This document shows positions 1 to 10,413 of a stretch of 64,000 nt of DNA, piece by piece. Source of the DNA: Hydra vulgaris (lineage: Eukaryota; Cnidaria; Hydrozoa; Anthoathecata; Hydridae). The notes beneath the pieces are model-generated. The model was given only the letters and a program-made list of their open reading frames with translations. It was not told the DNA's origin and ran no database searches. The stretch is taken from the NCBI RefSeq assembly GCF_038396675.1, contig NC_088923.1:935001-999000 (forward strand), read 5' to 3'. Each line of letters starts with the position of its first letter. Within the stretch, counting starts at the first letter, position 1. Both the position numbers and the translations under genes were made by a program.

Positions 1-39
1 CGAAAAATAAATAATAAAGCCTTTAAAAAACTATCTTTA

Positions 40-400
40 GTTCAGCTGTGGTAATGTTTATATTAGCTTATATTATTGCGTTAACCTTTAGTTAAGCTAT
101 TTTATTGTTTATATTAGCTTATATTATTTTTATATTAGTTTATATTAATCTTTGTTTGAGCTTTGTTAAATTTTATTTTCAATAAAGATTAAAGCTAAAA
201 AAATAATTAAGCTTTGTTTAATTATCTAAATATTTTAAATAAAGAATATACAAAGCTTAAATACTATTTAAGCTTTGTTTATCTTTATTTAGGCTTGAAC
301 AATATTTTATTAGCTTTGCTAATCTTTTTTTGAACTTGAGTAACGTTTATATTAGCTTTGTTAATCCTTATTTAAACTTTGGGAATGTTTACTATCACAA
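40..400. repeat. Degenerate AT-rich tandem repeat
   Basis: Irregular repeats of a roughly 40-45 bp motif built on 'tttatattagctttgttaat' and 'tttaagctttg'. At least six imperfect units can be followed by eye. No coding potential was seen. It directly precedes the Merlin transposase relic and could be its intron, its 5' flank, or unrelated satellite-like DNA. Confidence 0.5.
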
Positions 401-544
401 AAACATTAATAAACTTTCATTAAGCTTAGTTTTAATTTTATTTGTGTGCTTATTTTAAGACAAAGTAAACTTTTTTAAGCTTTGAGTTTTTATTAATTGT
501 AGTCAATATCAGAATAAGATTTATCAAATTTACTTTTCATTTAG

Positions 545-1294
545 GACAAACACATTTGGAGGTGTTGTAAATGCAAGAAGACAAAGACAATTAGAAGTGG
601 CTTTTTTCAAATTTGTTCATCACTAGACATAAGTAGTATTCTTCAACTTATGTTTTTATGGATTGCGGAGGTGCCTGTCACAACAGCCAGCGATATAGTT
701 GGTATTTGCAAAAATACATCAATTCAGTGGTATCAGTACTTTAGAGACATATGTTCCTTTAAAATAATTGATGTTCCGGACAGAAATCAGTTAGGTGGTC
801 CTGGCCATGTTGTTGAAATTGATGAATCGTTAATGTTTAAAAGGAAGAATAATGTAGGGCATGTCGTCGAACAACACTGGATATTTGGAGCATATGATCT
901 AATGACTAAAAAGGGATATTTAACACGTGTGGAGGATAGATCTGCTGCAACATTGGTTCCATTAATTCAAAGATGGGTGGCTGTTGGGTCTACAATTCAT
1001 TCAGATCAATGGGCTGCCTTCAATAATTTGAATAACATAGGTTTTAACCATCTCACAGTAAATCACACAACCAACTTTGTTGATCCTGTAACGCAAGCAA
1101 CATCAAACCATGTTGAGGCTTTTTGGAGTCGAATAAAGCGAAGATTGAAATTTGTTTGCGGGTCACAAGGTGATTTGAAGTAGAGTCGACTTGATGAAGC
1201 AATATAAAGAGAGTATTTTGCTTTTAAAACTAAAAACCTTTGGCAAAACTTTACAAATTTTTTACAACATATACATGACAAGTATCCTCTCTAA
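545..1294 (+). pseudogene. Merlin (ISXO2-like DDE) transposase, disrupted
   Basis: The reading frame opens just after 'cattttcatttag' at 544, which looks like a 3' splice site, so an upstream exon is possible. It runs to a TAG at 1181-1183. The same frame continues past a second stop (TAA 1205-1207) to a TAA at 1292-1294 and still looks coding. The N-terminal part has a Cys-rich WRCCKCKK segment. The DDE core follows: Asp in VEIDES, Asp in IHSDQW and Glu in NHVEAFWSRIKRR. These match the ISXO2-like transposase domain of IS1016/Merlin DNA transposons, which cut and paste the element in the nucleus. The catalytic triad is intact but the C-terminus carries two nonsense codons, so this is a decayed copy. 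Terminal inverted repeats were not identified. Confidence 0.85.
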
Positions 1295-1347
1295 TAAAAT
1301 AAGCTGTTTTATTTTATTTACTGAAATTATTTTATTAGAGAGGATAC
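1282..1347. repeat. Perfect 21-bp inverted repeat at the end of the Merlin ORF
   Basis: Arms 1282-1302 and 1327-1347 are exact reverse complements, separated by 24 bp. The left arm encodes the last residues of the Merlin reading frame, so the repeat is partly coding. It may be a transposon terminus or a local foldback duplication. Confidence 0.85.
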
Positions 1348-1428
1348 CTATTTGTAGGTTTTTATACTATTTTTAATATAGATTTGCTATTTTTAAATAA
1401 ATGATATTTAAGCAGAATTATAAAGTTA

Positions 1429-1776
<348 letters not shown>

Positions 1777-1859
1777 GAAAAAATTTTATTTAATAGTAAA
1801 TATTTTTTTTTAGTTTTAAGCAAGCTTTAAAATACTACTAGTAATAATATTAAAAAATA

Positions 1860-2430
1860 TTTTGTAAACAAGTTCTTTTTTGTAAATAAATTGTTTTATC
1901 TCGCAATTTGTGATAAAGAAATGCAACTTTTTTTTTGTTGTAAGTTTATTAGATAACTTTTTTTTAATGTTCGATTTCGCTATATTTTATTTAATATAGA
2001 ACAATATATAAAGTTAATAAAATAGTGTTTTGTTTATGTCGATTTTTTTCCTTTCGTACTTTAAGTAAACATTACAAACTAAATTGCACTCGTAAATAAC
2101 TCCGTACCGCAAGTAAACTAGATCCTAAAGCACACTCGTTAATTGTCGGTAGTTACCGAATTTAGGGGGGGGTGCGCCGAATACACGTGCGCCAACAGTT
2201 CTTATGAAAAAAAAAAGGTAAGGAGTTTTGTTTGTAAATATATATTATGTTTATTTTGAATCTTTTTCAATTTTTTCGCGTCATTATTAAAGTTTTTGTT
2301 TGTACACGTTTATAGTTTGTATTTATGCTTTTTTGATATGTTTGTGTATGTGGTAATAAGTGCTTTATAGTTGTTTTATCAATGTGTTTTTATAATAATG
2401 TAAAGTGTTTTTTATTGTTTGTGTATGTGT
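1860..2430. other. AT-rich non-coding stretch
   Basis: No coding potential or RNA gene was recognised. A G-run followed by 'gtgcgccgaatacacgtgcgcc' at 2164-2192 is an unusually GC-rich island and could be the end of an unidentified element. Confidence 0.4.
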
Positions 2431-3310
2431 CAATATGTGTTATATAATTGTTTTTAAAAATATGTTTAAATATGTATATAAGGTATATATTTAACCTTAT
2501 ATACATATTTAAACACATTTATTGTGTTTAAAGTTCGTACATACGTTTATATTATGTTGCTTCAAAGTGCTATGACTTTGTAATCGTGTAGAGTAAGATT
2601 TGTCAACTTTGCCAACCAAGTGATGTACTTATAACAGAGGGTTACACGATAGTCTTTAGTGTCAAAAAATACATGATGTATTTTAATAACATTTCGCTTA
2701 ATGTTGATATTTATGTTCTGTTAAATAAGAATGTTATCTTACTTACTGTTATAAACATATTATATTAATTTATGGTGTGTGCTATTGTTGTGTGTTTCTG
2801 TGATTTTTTTTTGTTATTTTTTGAGCTGATAGACATTTGGCTTATCTTCATTTTGGTGTCTATTGTTAAAAATGGTAAATAGGTAGTTTATTAAAAATCA
2901 CTGCTTTTAATCATTCACTAAAAGCCAATACAAATTATTTTGCCATATATACAATTTTTTATCTCAATTTTATCAAATTTGTATCTCTCTTTTATCAATG
3001 ATTTATCTCAATTTGATTTTTTGTCTTTGGCGCTGTTTACTACATATTTTTGCTATAAATATTTTGGAATTATGATTGGAATCAAAATAATTCATGCTGA
3101 AAATAAATTATTTTCTAAAAGCTAACATGAAGTAATAATATTTTACAACTACTACTCTGATAAATCACAACAGTTTTTCTCTATTAGGTGCATTGATTTT
3201 CATTTTTTGAATGTAATGTTTTTCTTTTTTATTTACTTATTCATTACATTTTTATTTTAGATTTACCAGATAATGTATTAATGTAGTATAGAAGAACAAA
3301 ATATTGTAAA
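2430..3310 (+). repeat. Interspersed repeat, copy A
   Basis: Diverged direct copy of 6470-7770. Shared blocks in the same order include 'ccaagtgatgtacttata' versus 'ccaagcggtgtacttata', 'ggtgtctattgttaaaaat' in both, and an 'actaaaagcca' block. No protein is apparent. It lies just upstream of the Helitron relic, so it may be non-coding sequence of that or another element family. Confidence 0.65.
2463..2515. repeat. Perfect 22-bp inverted repeat
   Basis: Arms 2463-2484 and 2494-2515 are exact reverse complements around a 9-nt loop, inside repeat copy A. Confidence 0.85.
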
Positions 3311-3508
3311 GTTTTGTGAATTTTTGAAAAAAACGTTTGCTAATAATTTTTTTTGAAGAAATAATTTTTAAGTTTGCAACAAAAGGTTTACAACGTTGTT
3401 TTTTTAATTTTTCTTTGTTAGCAGTATGTTTATTATCAGAATTGCATGTTTTTAAAAATTTTTTTAATTATTATTTGCTAAGCTAATTTTTTTTCAAACA
3501 TCCCCTAG

Positions 3509-3511
<3 letters not shown>

Positions 3512-3588
<77 letters not shown>
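3512..3588. repeat. (TA)n microsatellite
   Basis: About 38 TA units followed by a T-run. Confidence 0.95.
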
Positions 3589-3595
<7 letters not shown>

Positions 3596-3767
3596 TTTAA
3601 AGTCATAAGATTATCGTAAAATTTATTTTAAATGATAGTCTGTTATATATAAAAATTATTTGTGTGTGCTATTTAAAGCAGAAAAAAAAATTATATAGGA
3701 AAGATCGCAATCTTCAGGAATCGTTTAAGATTTTTTGTTACTACTTTCAATTAAAAGTGAAGTTTAA

Positions 3768-4990
3768 ATGGATGATATTAGGCTACAAGCAGATATTAGT
3801 TTAGAAAATGGAAATGTTAAAAGACAAGTTGTTTTTGACACAAATGAAAGAGATACACTTAGGCGAGATGAAATTAATAATGGACAAAATGCTGCTCGGC
3901 AAGCAGCAAATAACTCGAACCCAAATGAGGAGAGCTTGGTTAGGCGAGTTGAAAATAATTGTCGCAGAACTGAAAGAAATAGGCTTAGGAGAGATGAAAT
4001 TAATAATCAACAAAATGCTTGAAATGCTGCTCTGCAAGCAGCAAATAATTCAAACCCAAATAAAGAGAGTTTGGTTAGGCGAGTTGAAAATAATGTATAA
4101 AATGGCAGTGGGTGCAGAAGTTTGCATTAACTAAAAATATGAGAGTGCAAAATGGGGAAGGTGAATTTTCCCAATTGCTACTAAAAGTTGGGAATGGAAC
4201 TACATCTGTCAAAGAGGAGGATCCTTTTAAAGTATGCATTGAAATACCAAATCAGTGCTTTACTAGAGAAAATGAATTGATTGTTGAATAGATTTTTGGA
4301 GATGGTGATCAAAATGATTATTCTAAACGCGTGATTTTAACACTAACTAATGTTGATTCATTATCAATTAATGAAAAAGTGCTTGAATGTCTGTCGGGTG
4401 AGATCAAAATTTATTTAAGTGCTGATCAAATTGATACTGATGACCTTAATAAAAGAAATAACTTTCCTGTTGAGTTTTTGAACAGCTTAACTCCTTCAGG
4501 TCTGAAGGAGTTAAGCTGTTCAAAAACCACCTCATTGCTTAAAATTGAAAATTGGTTGTGTAATTATGCTACTTAAAAATTTAGATCTCAAAGCTGGGCT
4601 ATGCAACGGTACTCAAATGAAAGTTTGCGCTCTTCAAAATAATTATATTGATGCAGAGGTTTTAACAGGTGTTTCCGGTGGTAAACGGGTTTTTGTTCCA
4701 CGAATTCAGTTGGCTCCATCAGATTCTAATTTACCTTTTGTTCTGAAACGTCGTCAGTTTCCTGTCAGATTGGCTTATTCAATGACAATTAATAAAAGTC
4801 AAGGTCAAACATTTGATAGAGTTGGGGTATATCTCAAAAAAACGTGTTTCTCTCATAGTCAACTATAAGTTGCATGTTCAAGAACTCGAGCATTTAATAG
4901 TTTGTTTTTCAAAATTGATAAACATCTCATTCAAGGTATGGTAGGTGGAAAGTGTTACACAAATAATGTTATATTTTCTTATGTTCTTAA
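3768..4990 (+). pseudogene. Helitron Rep-helicase relic (N-terminus fused to Pif1-type helicase C-terminus)
   Basis: Translation begins MDDIRLQADISLENGN and contains an Arg/Asn-rich tandem duplication (RRDEINN, QAANNSNPN and SLVRRVENN occur twice). It then jumps to helicase sequence: VGNGT, IFGDGDQNDYSKRV, LSADQIDTDD, FPVEFLNSLTPSGL, LRNLDLKAGLCNG-like, LAYSMTINKSQGQTFDRVG and CSRTRAF. The TINKSQGQT and xACSRTRA motifs match the C-terminal motifs of Pif1-family helicases in Helitron rolling-circle transposons. The Rep nuclease and the helicase Walker motifs are absent, implying an internal deletion near 4120. Stops occur at 4021 and near 4290, and a frameshift is caused by the foldback at 4474-4527. 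Helitron assignment rests on the helicase; neither element end was located. Confidence 0.75.
4474..4527. repeat. Perfect 26-bp foldback with 2-nt loop inside the helicase ORF
   Basis: Arms 4474-4499 and 4502-4527 are exact reverse complements around GT. The left arm encodes the conserved FLNSLTPSG segment. The right arm is an extra inverted copy that breaks the frame before the sequence resumes at the conserved HCLKLKIGC-like segment. Confidence 0.95.
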
Positions 4991-5154
4991 TTTATAGTCT
5001 TTAGATTTTTATTTCGAAAATTTACTGTTTGTAGCTTGTGAGCACATTTTGTATGTATAACTTTATTTATTATTTTAATATTTTTTTTCATAAATATATC
5101 TGTATTTATGATAAATATATCTGTCATTTAATAATGTTATAAAATATTTTTATA

Positions 5155-6467
5155 CTACTGTGATCAAAAAGTAAGGTGAATTTTTAATTTAAACTTCCGG
5201 CCTTATTCGAATCGTCCAATCTTTTTTATTTTTAAGTTGGTAGGAATGTCATTAACATTTGCGCCAAATTACATGTCAAACTCATAATTATTTTTTTTTG
5301 TTTACGCTTGTTTTTGAAGTACCAAAAGTGCATTCGGCGGTTTTCACGATGTCTAATTTTGTTGAGCAAAGAAGTGCTATTAAATTTTGTTTGCGGAATG
5401 ATATTTCTGCTACTGAAACGTATCGAATGTTGCAAAAGGCCTTCGGTGAAGAGACTATGTCTCAAAAAAATGTTTACAAGTAGTACAAAGACTTCAAAGA
5501 AGGCCGAGAACGTGTTGATGACTTGGAACGCTCCGGACGACCATCGACTTCGATTGATGATCGCCACATCAACAAAATCAAAGAACTGGTGCTTGCAAAT
5601 CGTCGGTTAACCATTCGAGACCTTGTTGACATGGTTGGAATATCATTTGGGTCGGTGCAAGCGATTTTGAAGGATCATTTGGGCCTCAGAAGACTCAAAT
5701 CACGTTTGGTGCCGAAATTTCTCAATTTCTTTAAAAAAGAGCGTCGCGTTAAAACGTGTGAAGCAATGCTTTCTGACTATCAAGACGTATACAAACAAAT
5801 TATTACTGGCGATGAGACTTGGGTCTACGCATACGACCCTGAAACAACCGACCAATCGAGTGAATACCGTGAAAAAGGCGAGCCGAGACCGAAGCAACCA
5901 CGTCAAAGTTGCTCAAAAATCAAGGTCATGTTGACTGTTTTCTTTGATTATTGTGGTGTCGTGCACTACGAATTCCTTCCAACTGGCCAAACTGTCAACA
6001 AGGAATATTATTTAAGCGTTATGCGACGTTTGCGTGAAGCTATTCGCAAAAAGAGACCGGAATTATGGGCCAATAACTCTTGGATTTTGCACCACGATAA
6101 TGCGCCTTCGCACACAGCACTGGTTCTTCGTGAGTTTTTCGCCAAAAACTCTACCCATGTTGCTCCACAACCACCGTATTCGCCCGACTTAGCACCGTGT
6201 GACTTCTGGCTGTTCCCAAAGCTCAAGAGACCACTCCGGGGAAATCGTTTTGAGTCCATTAAAGAGATCCAACCTGAATCGGCACGCGCATTGAAGGCTG
6301 TCCCTACCGAGGACTTTTCGGCATGCTTCGAAGACTGGAAAAAACGTTGGCAACAGTGCATTGGGGCCGGGGGGGGATTATTTTGAGGGGGACGATACAG
6401 ATTTGGAAGAATAAATAAAGATTTTTCATTTTATAAAAAAATTCACCTTACTTTTTGATCACAGTAG
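5155..6467 (+). mobile_element. mariner DNA transposon, full-length (1313 bp)
   Basis: Perfect 31-bp terminal inverted repeats at 5155-5185 and 6437-6467 start CTACTGTGATCAAAAAGTAA. They are flanked by TA at 5153-5154 and 6468-6469, the canonical target duplication. The total length is typical of mariner. Identical TIRs and only two coding lesions suggest a relatively recent insertion. The flanking 'tatgtgttatata' belongs to repeat copy B. Confidence 0.97.
5349..6386 (+). pseudogene. mariner transposase (DD34D), one nonsense and one frameshift
   Basis: ATG at 5349 starts MSNFVEQRSAIKFCLRN. The N-terminal half holds the paired helix-turn-helix region, including RPSTSIDDRHINKIKELV. The catalytic core follows: Asp in TGDETWVY, Asp in HHDNAPSHTA and Asp in SPDLAPCDFWLF, with 34 residues between the second and third Asp. 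The length (345 codons) equals that of typical mariner transposases. The frame is broken by TAG at 5481-5483, where mariners carry Trp (VYK-stop-YKDFKEGRE). An extra G in the run 6369-6376 shifts the C-terminus, giving a stop at 6384. The shifted frame reads GDYFEGDDTDLEE to a natural stop at 6412-6414. The transposase is therefore inactive, but the TIRs could still be mobilised in trans. Confidence 0.95.
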
Positions 6468-6469
6468 TA

Positions 6470-7770
6470 TGTGTTATATAAAACCATATTTGTTTATAGT
6501 TATACATATGTTAAAATTATGTTGTTTCCATTTTTTCAAAGTGGCGTGACTTGGCATTATGTTGAGCAAGATTGATAACCTTGCCAGCCAAGCGGTGTAC
6601 TTATAGCAAAGGTGTGACTTTAGTGACAGGCGGTGTTACTGCTTTAGAGCTAGGTTGTGTTGTCTAGCCTTTTTTTAATTATTCTGGAAACACATAATGT
6701 CTGTTAATGTTTAGCGGAATGTGTATGAGAGAGTATGCAACCTTGATCTTTAAATCTAGGGCGTTTTAATGTCCTAATTTGAAGTAATTGAATAACTAAT
6801 ATTGAATATAAAAGCAAATATACTTTTATGTATTTATATGTTTAGTAAAAAGATAAATATAGTTAACTTAAAATTGGTTTTCTAATTTTATCTTTCATAT
6901 TTTAATTTGGTTTTTTATTTTCGCTGGATTTTAGGATCAAGGGTGTAAATATTCTATTGTTATGTGTTATTGTTGTGATGTTTTGTGTTGATAGACTGCT
7001 TGGCTTACCTTCACGTTGGTGTCTATTGTTAAAAATGAATAATTGGTAGTTTCATTATTGGAACTTACTTATTTTATTTATTTACTAAAAGCCAAGACAA
7101 AATTTTGCTAAAAATGCAATTTATATCTTAATTTGATTTTTATTTTTTTTAGTATTGTTAATCCTTTTGTACTCGGAAACAGACTTTATAATTACATTTT
7201 CGATAAATATTTATATTAACTGACATGTCAACATAGGTAACTATAAATAGGTAAGACGATTTTGAGTTTTTATGTGGTATTTTTTTATTTTAATTTTTAT
7301 TTTTTTGGAATTATGGTATCATAATTCCATTTTTTTTTCTTTAAGATATTCGGTTGAGGCATTTATACGATTTATAAAAAAAACCTGATTTCCGTTAATT
7401 GTAAATTTTTGTCAGTTAAAATGATATAAATATATGCAATTAATTCAATTTTTTTTTAAATTTCTCTATTTTATGCCTAATAATTTGTTTTACGTAACTT
7501 AAGGGAAGTTTTTAAAGAGGGGTCGCAACTAAAAACAAAACTTTTAAAACATCATAAAACAACACCGACGAGCTGCATCATGACAGCAGTTTAAGTATGA
7601 TAACAGGCTACCGAAAAGCAAATAAATTGTTTTCCAGTTGTTTTTTTTTGTTTTGTTGTGTTTTCTTTTATGTCTACTTATATGTAACAATTTTTATTTT
7701 AGGTTTGTCATATGACGCATTAATGCATTATAAAAGATCAAAGTTTACATATTTTTTTGCAATTTGTTAT
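6470..7770 (+). repeat. Interspersed repeat, copy B
   Basis: Diverged direct copy of 2430-3310 (see copy A). The mariner is inserted immediately at its left side. No protein-coding sequence was recognised. The copy ends near 'catatgacgcattaatgc', which matches 'ccagataatgtattaatg' near 3285. Confidence 0.6.
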
Positions 7771-7779
7771 ACACATGTT

Positions 7780-8460
7780 TGATAGTAAATTATCTTTTTT
7801 TTGTTTGAAACGTATTTGTACTAAATTGCTTAGTTATTTATAATAAATTTATTTAGTTGGTGTGCATTTAACGTTTTAAAGACAATTCCATTTTTTAAAG
7901 AAACATTTATCAAAGGGATACCAAAAAATTAATAACTCATAAATAATTTACGTTCACTTCATATTAACCTTACTAATTAATGTTCATGTTATAAATAATA
8001 TAACAAGAATTTATCTTTAATTTTTCGTCAATTTAAACCATGATGAAGTGTTATTATTTTGTGTCAGTAACTAAAAACGTATTGAGTTGAACTTAGTAAT
8101 GTCTAGGAAAATGGTTCTGCCATACACTGATATGACTTATGTCAGTTGTAACTTACTCAAATAACGTTAAATAATTGGTAAATTAATTTACTTTAATTTT
8201 ACAGATGGCCTAATTTTTTAATTTGAAGGCGTTTTTCTTACCGGGTATTAGTTAAGGTTTCGCAACTTTAAATTGTCGAAAACAGCCACTAAATTAAGTA
8301 ACAGACTGACCGTAACCCGTATTACGGGTTGCTTTCTGCTAGTATTAATAAATATTGTTCAATATTTTAATTTTACTTTATCTTGAAAAAATAAAGAGCT
8401 CATTTTTATCGCAATATTTTTTGCCATTCTGTCCTATACTACTTTTTTTTTCTTTTACTA
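7780..8460. other. AT-rich non-coding stretch
   Basis: No gene or repeat was recognised. 'gaccgtaacccgtattacgggttgctttctgc' at 8308-8339 contains a short GC-containing dyad (aacccgta/tacgggtt). Confidence 0.3.
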
Positions 8461-8470
8461 AAAATTGTAG

Positions 8471-8564
8471 ACGAATTCTAAGGCTGCATCAAAAATTTGC
8501 AAAATACATACGTGTTGAACGTATAAAACTTGCTGTTAACAAATACAAATCACTGGTAAAGTAA
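8471..8564 (+). CDS. Candidate terminal exon of an unknown gene
   Basis: A polypyrimidine tract and 'aaaattgtag' precede 8471. The frame then reads RILRLHQKFAKYIRVERI followed by KLAVNKYKSLVK and a TAA at 8562-8564. An AATAAA-type sequence follows directly ('taaataaataaaatg'). The segment has balanced codons and basic/hydrophobic periodicity unlike the surrounding A/T runs. It may be the 3' end of a cellular gene or an unrecognised element. A GTAAAG inside the end could instead be a donor. No homology is recognised. Confidence 0.35.
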
Positions 8565-8569
8565 ATAAA

Positions 8570-9038
8570 TAAAATGTTAATTTATAAATTTTTTACTCCT
8601 TAACTTTTTAAAAATAACTTTTTAAAAAACAAAAAACTTTTTAAAAAAAAAAAAACTTTTTAAAAATTTGTTTTTTATTAGTAAAGCAGAAATTAAAAAC
8701 TAAGATATAATAATAAAAAAAATCATATTTTAAATAATAAATTAATTTTTTAATGCATATATTAATGTTGAGAAAAAAAAATGTTTGTTAAACATTTAAA
8801 AAAATTTAATATTTCATTTAATTATTCAATAGTAATTTAAAAAATTTAAAAAAATAAACATTCCAATATAACATTTTTTTATTGTTTTTTGTTAATTGAA
8901 TTCTTTTTTTTATGGTCGCGTTTTGCGGAAAATTATTATATTGCGGTAGTTTTGATGTCTTCAAAAACTCACTTTTACGTCAAACTGACAGCTAATGCAT
9001 TAAGCATTCGTTATATAAAACAAGACCTGATATATATA
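8570..9038. other. Low-complexity A/T-rich sequence
   Basis: Runs of A and T, including several 'aactttttaaaaa' repeats at 8600-8670, with no coding signal. Confidence 0.5.
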
Positions 9039-9153
9039 TAAAGGGTGGTTAAATTTTAAGGGCCGATGTTGAATGTGAACCAAACCTAAACGTAAATTAT
9101 TTTTCTGTATTTAATGTGTCATTTCTCAATTTCAGACTGACTCAATTTGAACC

Positions 9154-10215
9154 ATGGAAAGTTACACAATTGAGCAACGCGTTAAAGTTATTCAGGCCTA
9201 TTATGAAAATGGGCGTTCAAATCAAAATGCATATCGTGCACTTCGTGAGTTTTTCGGTCAATTTAATCGTCCAAATGTGCGTACAATCGGAAAAATCGTG
9301 TTTAAATTTGAGCAAACCGGGTCTGTAGGAGATGTGAAAAGACTAGCGCATGCTCGTACAGCTCGTACTGCCAAAAATATTGCTACTGTTTGCGACAGTG
9401 TGGCTGAAGAGCCGTCCACATCAACTCGTCGTCGTAGCCAACAATTGCACCTCTCACGCTCGTCGATGATGAACATTATGCATAAAGACTTGCATTTACA
9501 CGCTTACAAGGTGCAGTTGACCCAAGAACTAAAGCCCACTGACCATCTCAAACGTCGTCAATGGTCAGAATGGTGGCAAGAAAAGGCAACCATCGATGAT
9601 CAATTTCCGACGAAAATCATCTTCAGTGATGAGGCCCATTTTCACCTTAGTGGCTTCGTCAACAAGCAGAATTGCCGCATTTGGGCGAATGTTAATCCGA
9701 GAGTGATTGTCGAAAAACCAATGCACCCACAAAGAGTGACTGTTTGGTGTGGCTTATGGGCTGGCGGCATCATCGGACCATATTTTTTCCAAAATGATGC
9801 CGGTCTGGCAGTTACTGTGAATGGTGTTCGCTATCGTGAGATGATAACGAACTTTTTATGGCCCGAATTGGACCATATGGATGTGGAGGATATGTGGTTT
9901 CAACAGGACGGTGCCACTTGCTACACAGCTAACGAAACAAAGGCTCTTTTGCGCGAAAAATTCAATGGCCGTGTTATCTCACATGGTGGCGATGTCAATT
10001 AGCCGCCTCGTTCATGTGATTTGACACCGTTGGACTTCTTTCTTTGGGGGTATTTAAAAGTTAAGGTGTACGTTGATAAGCCAGCAACAATTCAAGATCT
10101 AAAGGATGAGATAATTTGGCACATTAACGGCATAGAATTTCAATTATGCCTCAGCGTCATCGAAAATTTGCACCATCGGATGGAGGTGTGCCGCCGAAGT
10201 TGCACACCTCCATCC
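9154..10215 (+). pseudogene. DD41D-type mariner-like transposase, one nonsense codon and truncated end
   Basis: MESYTIEQRVKVIQAYYENG begins a helix-turn-helix region of the DUF4817 type. The catalytic residues are Asp in IFSDEAHFHL, Asp in WFQQDGATCYTA and Asp in CDLTPLDFFLWG. Counting the stop as one residue, 41 positions separate the second and third Asp, which fits the DD41D group. TAG at 10000-10002 replaces the conserved Trp of the NWPPRSCDLTP motif. After MEVCRRS the frame enters an inverted repeat and Penelope-like sequence. Everything before the end is remarkably well preserved. Confidence 0.9.
10178..10215. repeat. 14-bp inverted repeat at the DD41D/PLE junction
   Basis: Arms 10178-10191 and 10202-10215 are exact reverse complements around a 10-nt loop. 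The left arm is transposase coding sequence (RMEVC). The right arm is a non-native inverted copy placed exactly at the junction. Confidence 0.9.
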
Positions 10216-10247
10216 AAGATTGTTTCAATGTCATATCTTGTTGTACG

Positions 10248-10287
<40 letters not shown>

Positions 10288-10346
10288 TTTTGAATATAAA
10301 GCATAAAATTACAGCTGCGTACAAATTAAATTTATTCATCGTAATA

Positions 10347-10378
10347 TTTCGATCTGCTTTTGCACAGATCGTCATCAG
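10347..10378 (-). ncRNA. Hammerhead-like motif in the PLE terminal repeat
   Basis: On the minus strand CTGATGA is followed by C, a 6-bp stem GATCTG/CAGATC with an 8-nt loop, then GAAA. This is the layout of a hammerhead ribozyme core, and PLE terminal repeats are known to carry such ribozymes. The C between CTGATGA and the stem can pair with the G of GAAA, so the fold is not strictly canonical. Stems I and III were not resolved. Confidence 0.45.
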
Positions 10379-10413
10379 ACGTAAAATATAATACAAAAAA
10401 ACCGTTACAAATA

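Larger units (their letters stand above)
9041..10216 (+). mobile_element. Tc1/mariner-superfamily element (DD41D-type), 3'-truncated
   Basis: The 5' end follows TA at 9039-9040 and begins AAGGGTGGTTAAATTTTAAG, a terminal sequence typical of this group. The transposase ORF follows. The expected matching 3' terminus is missing: the coding sequence stops around 10200 and runs directly into the end of the Penelope-like element, which has replaced the right end. Confidence 0.8.
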
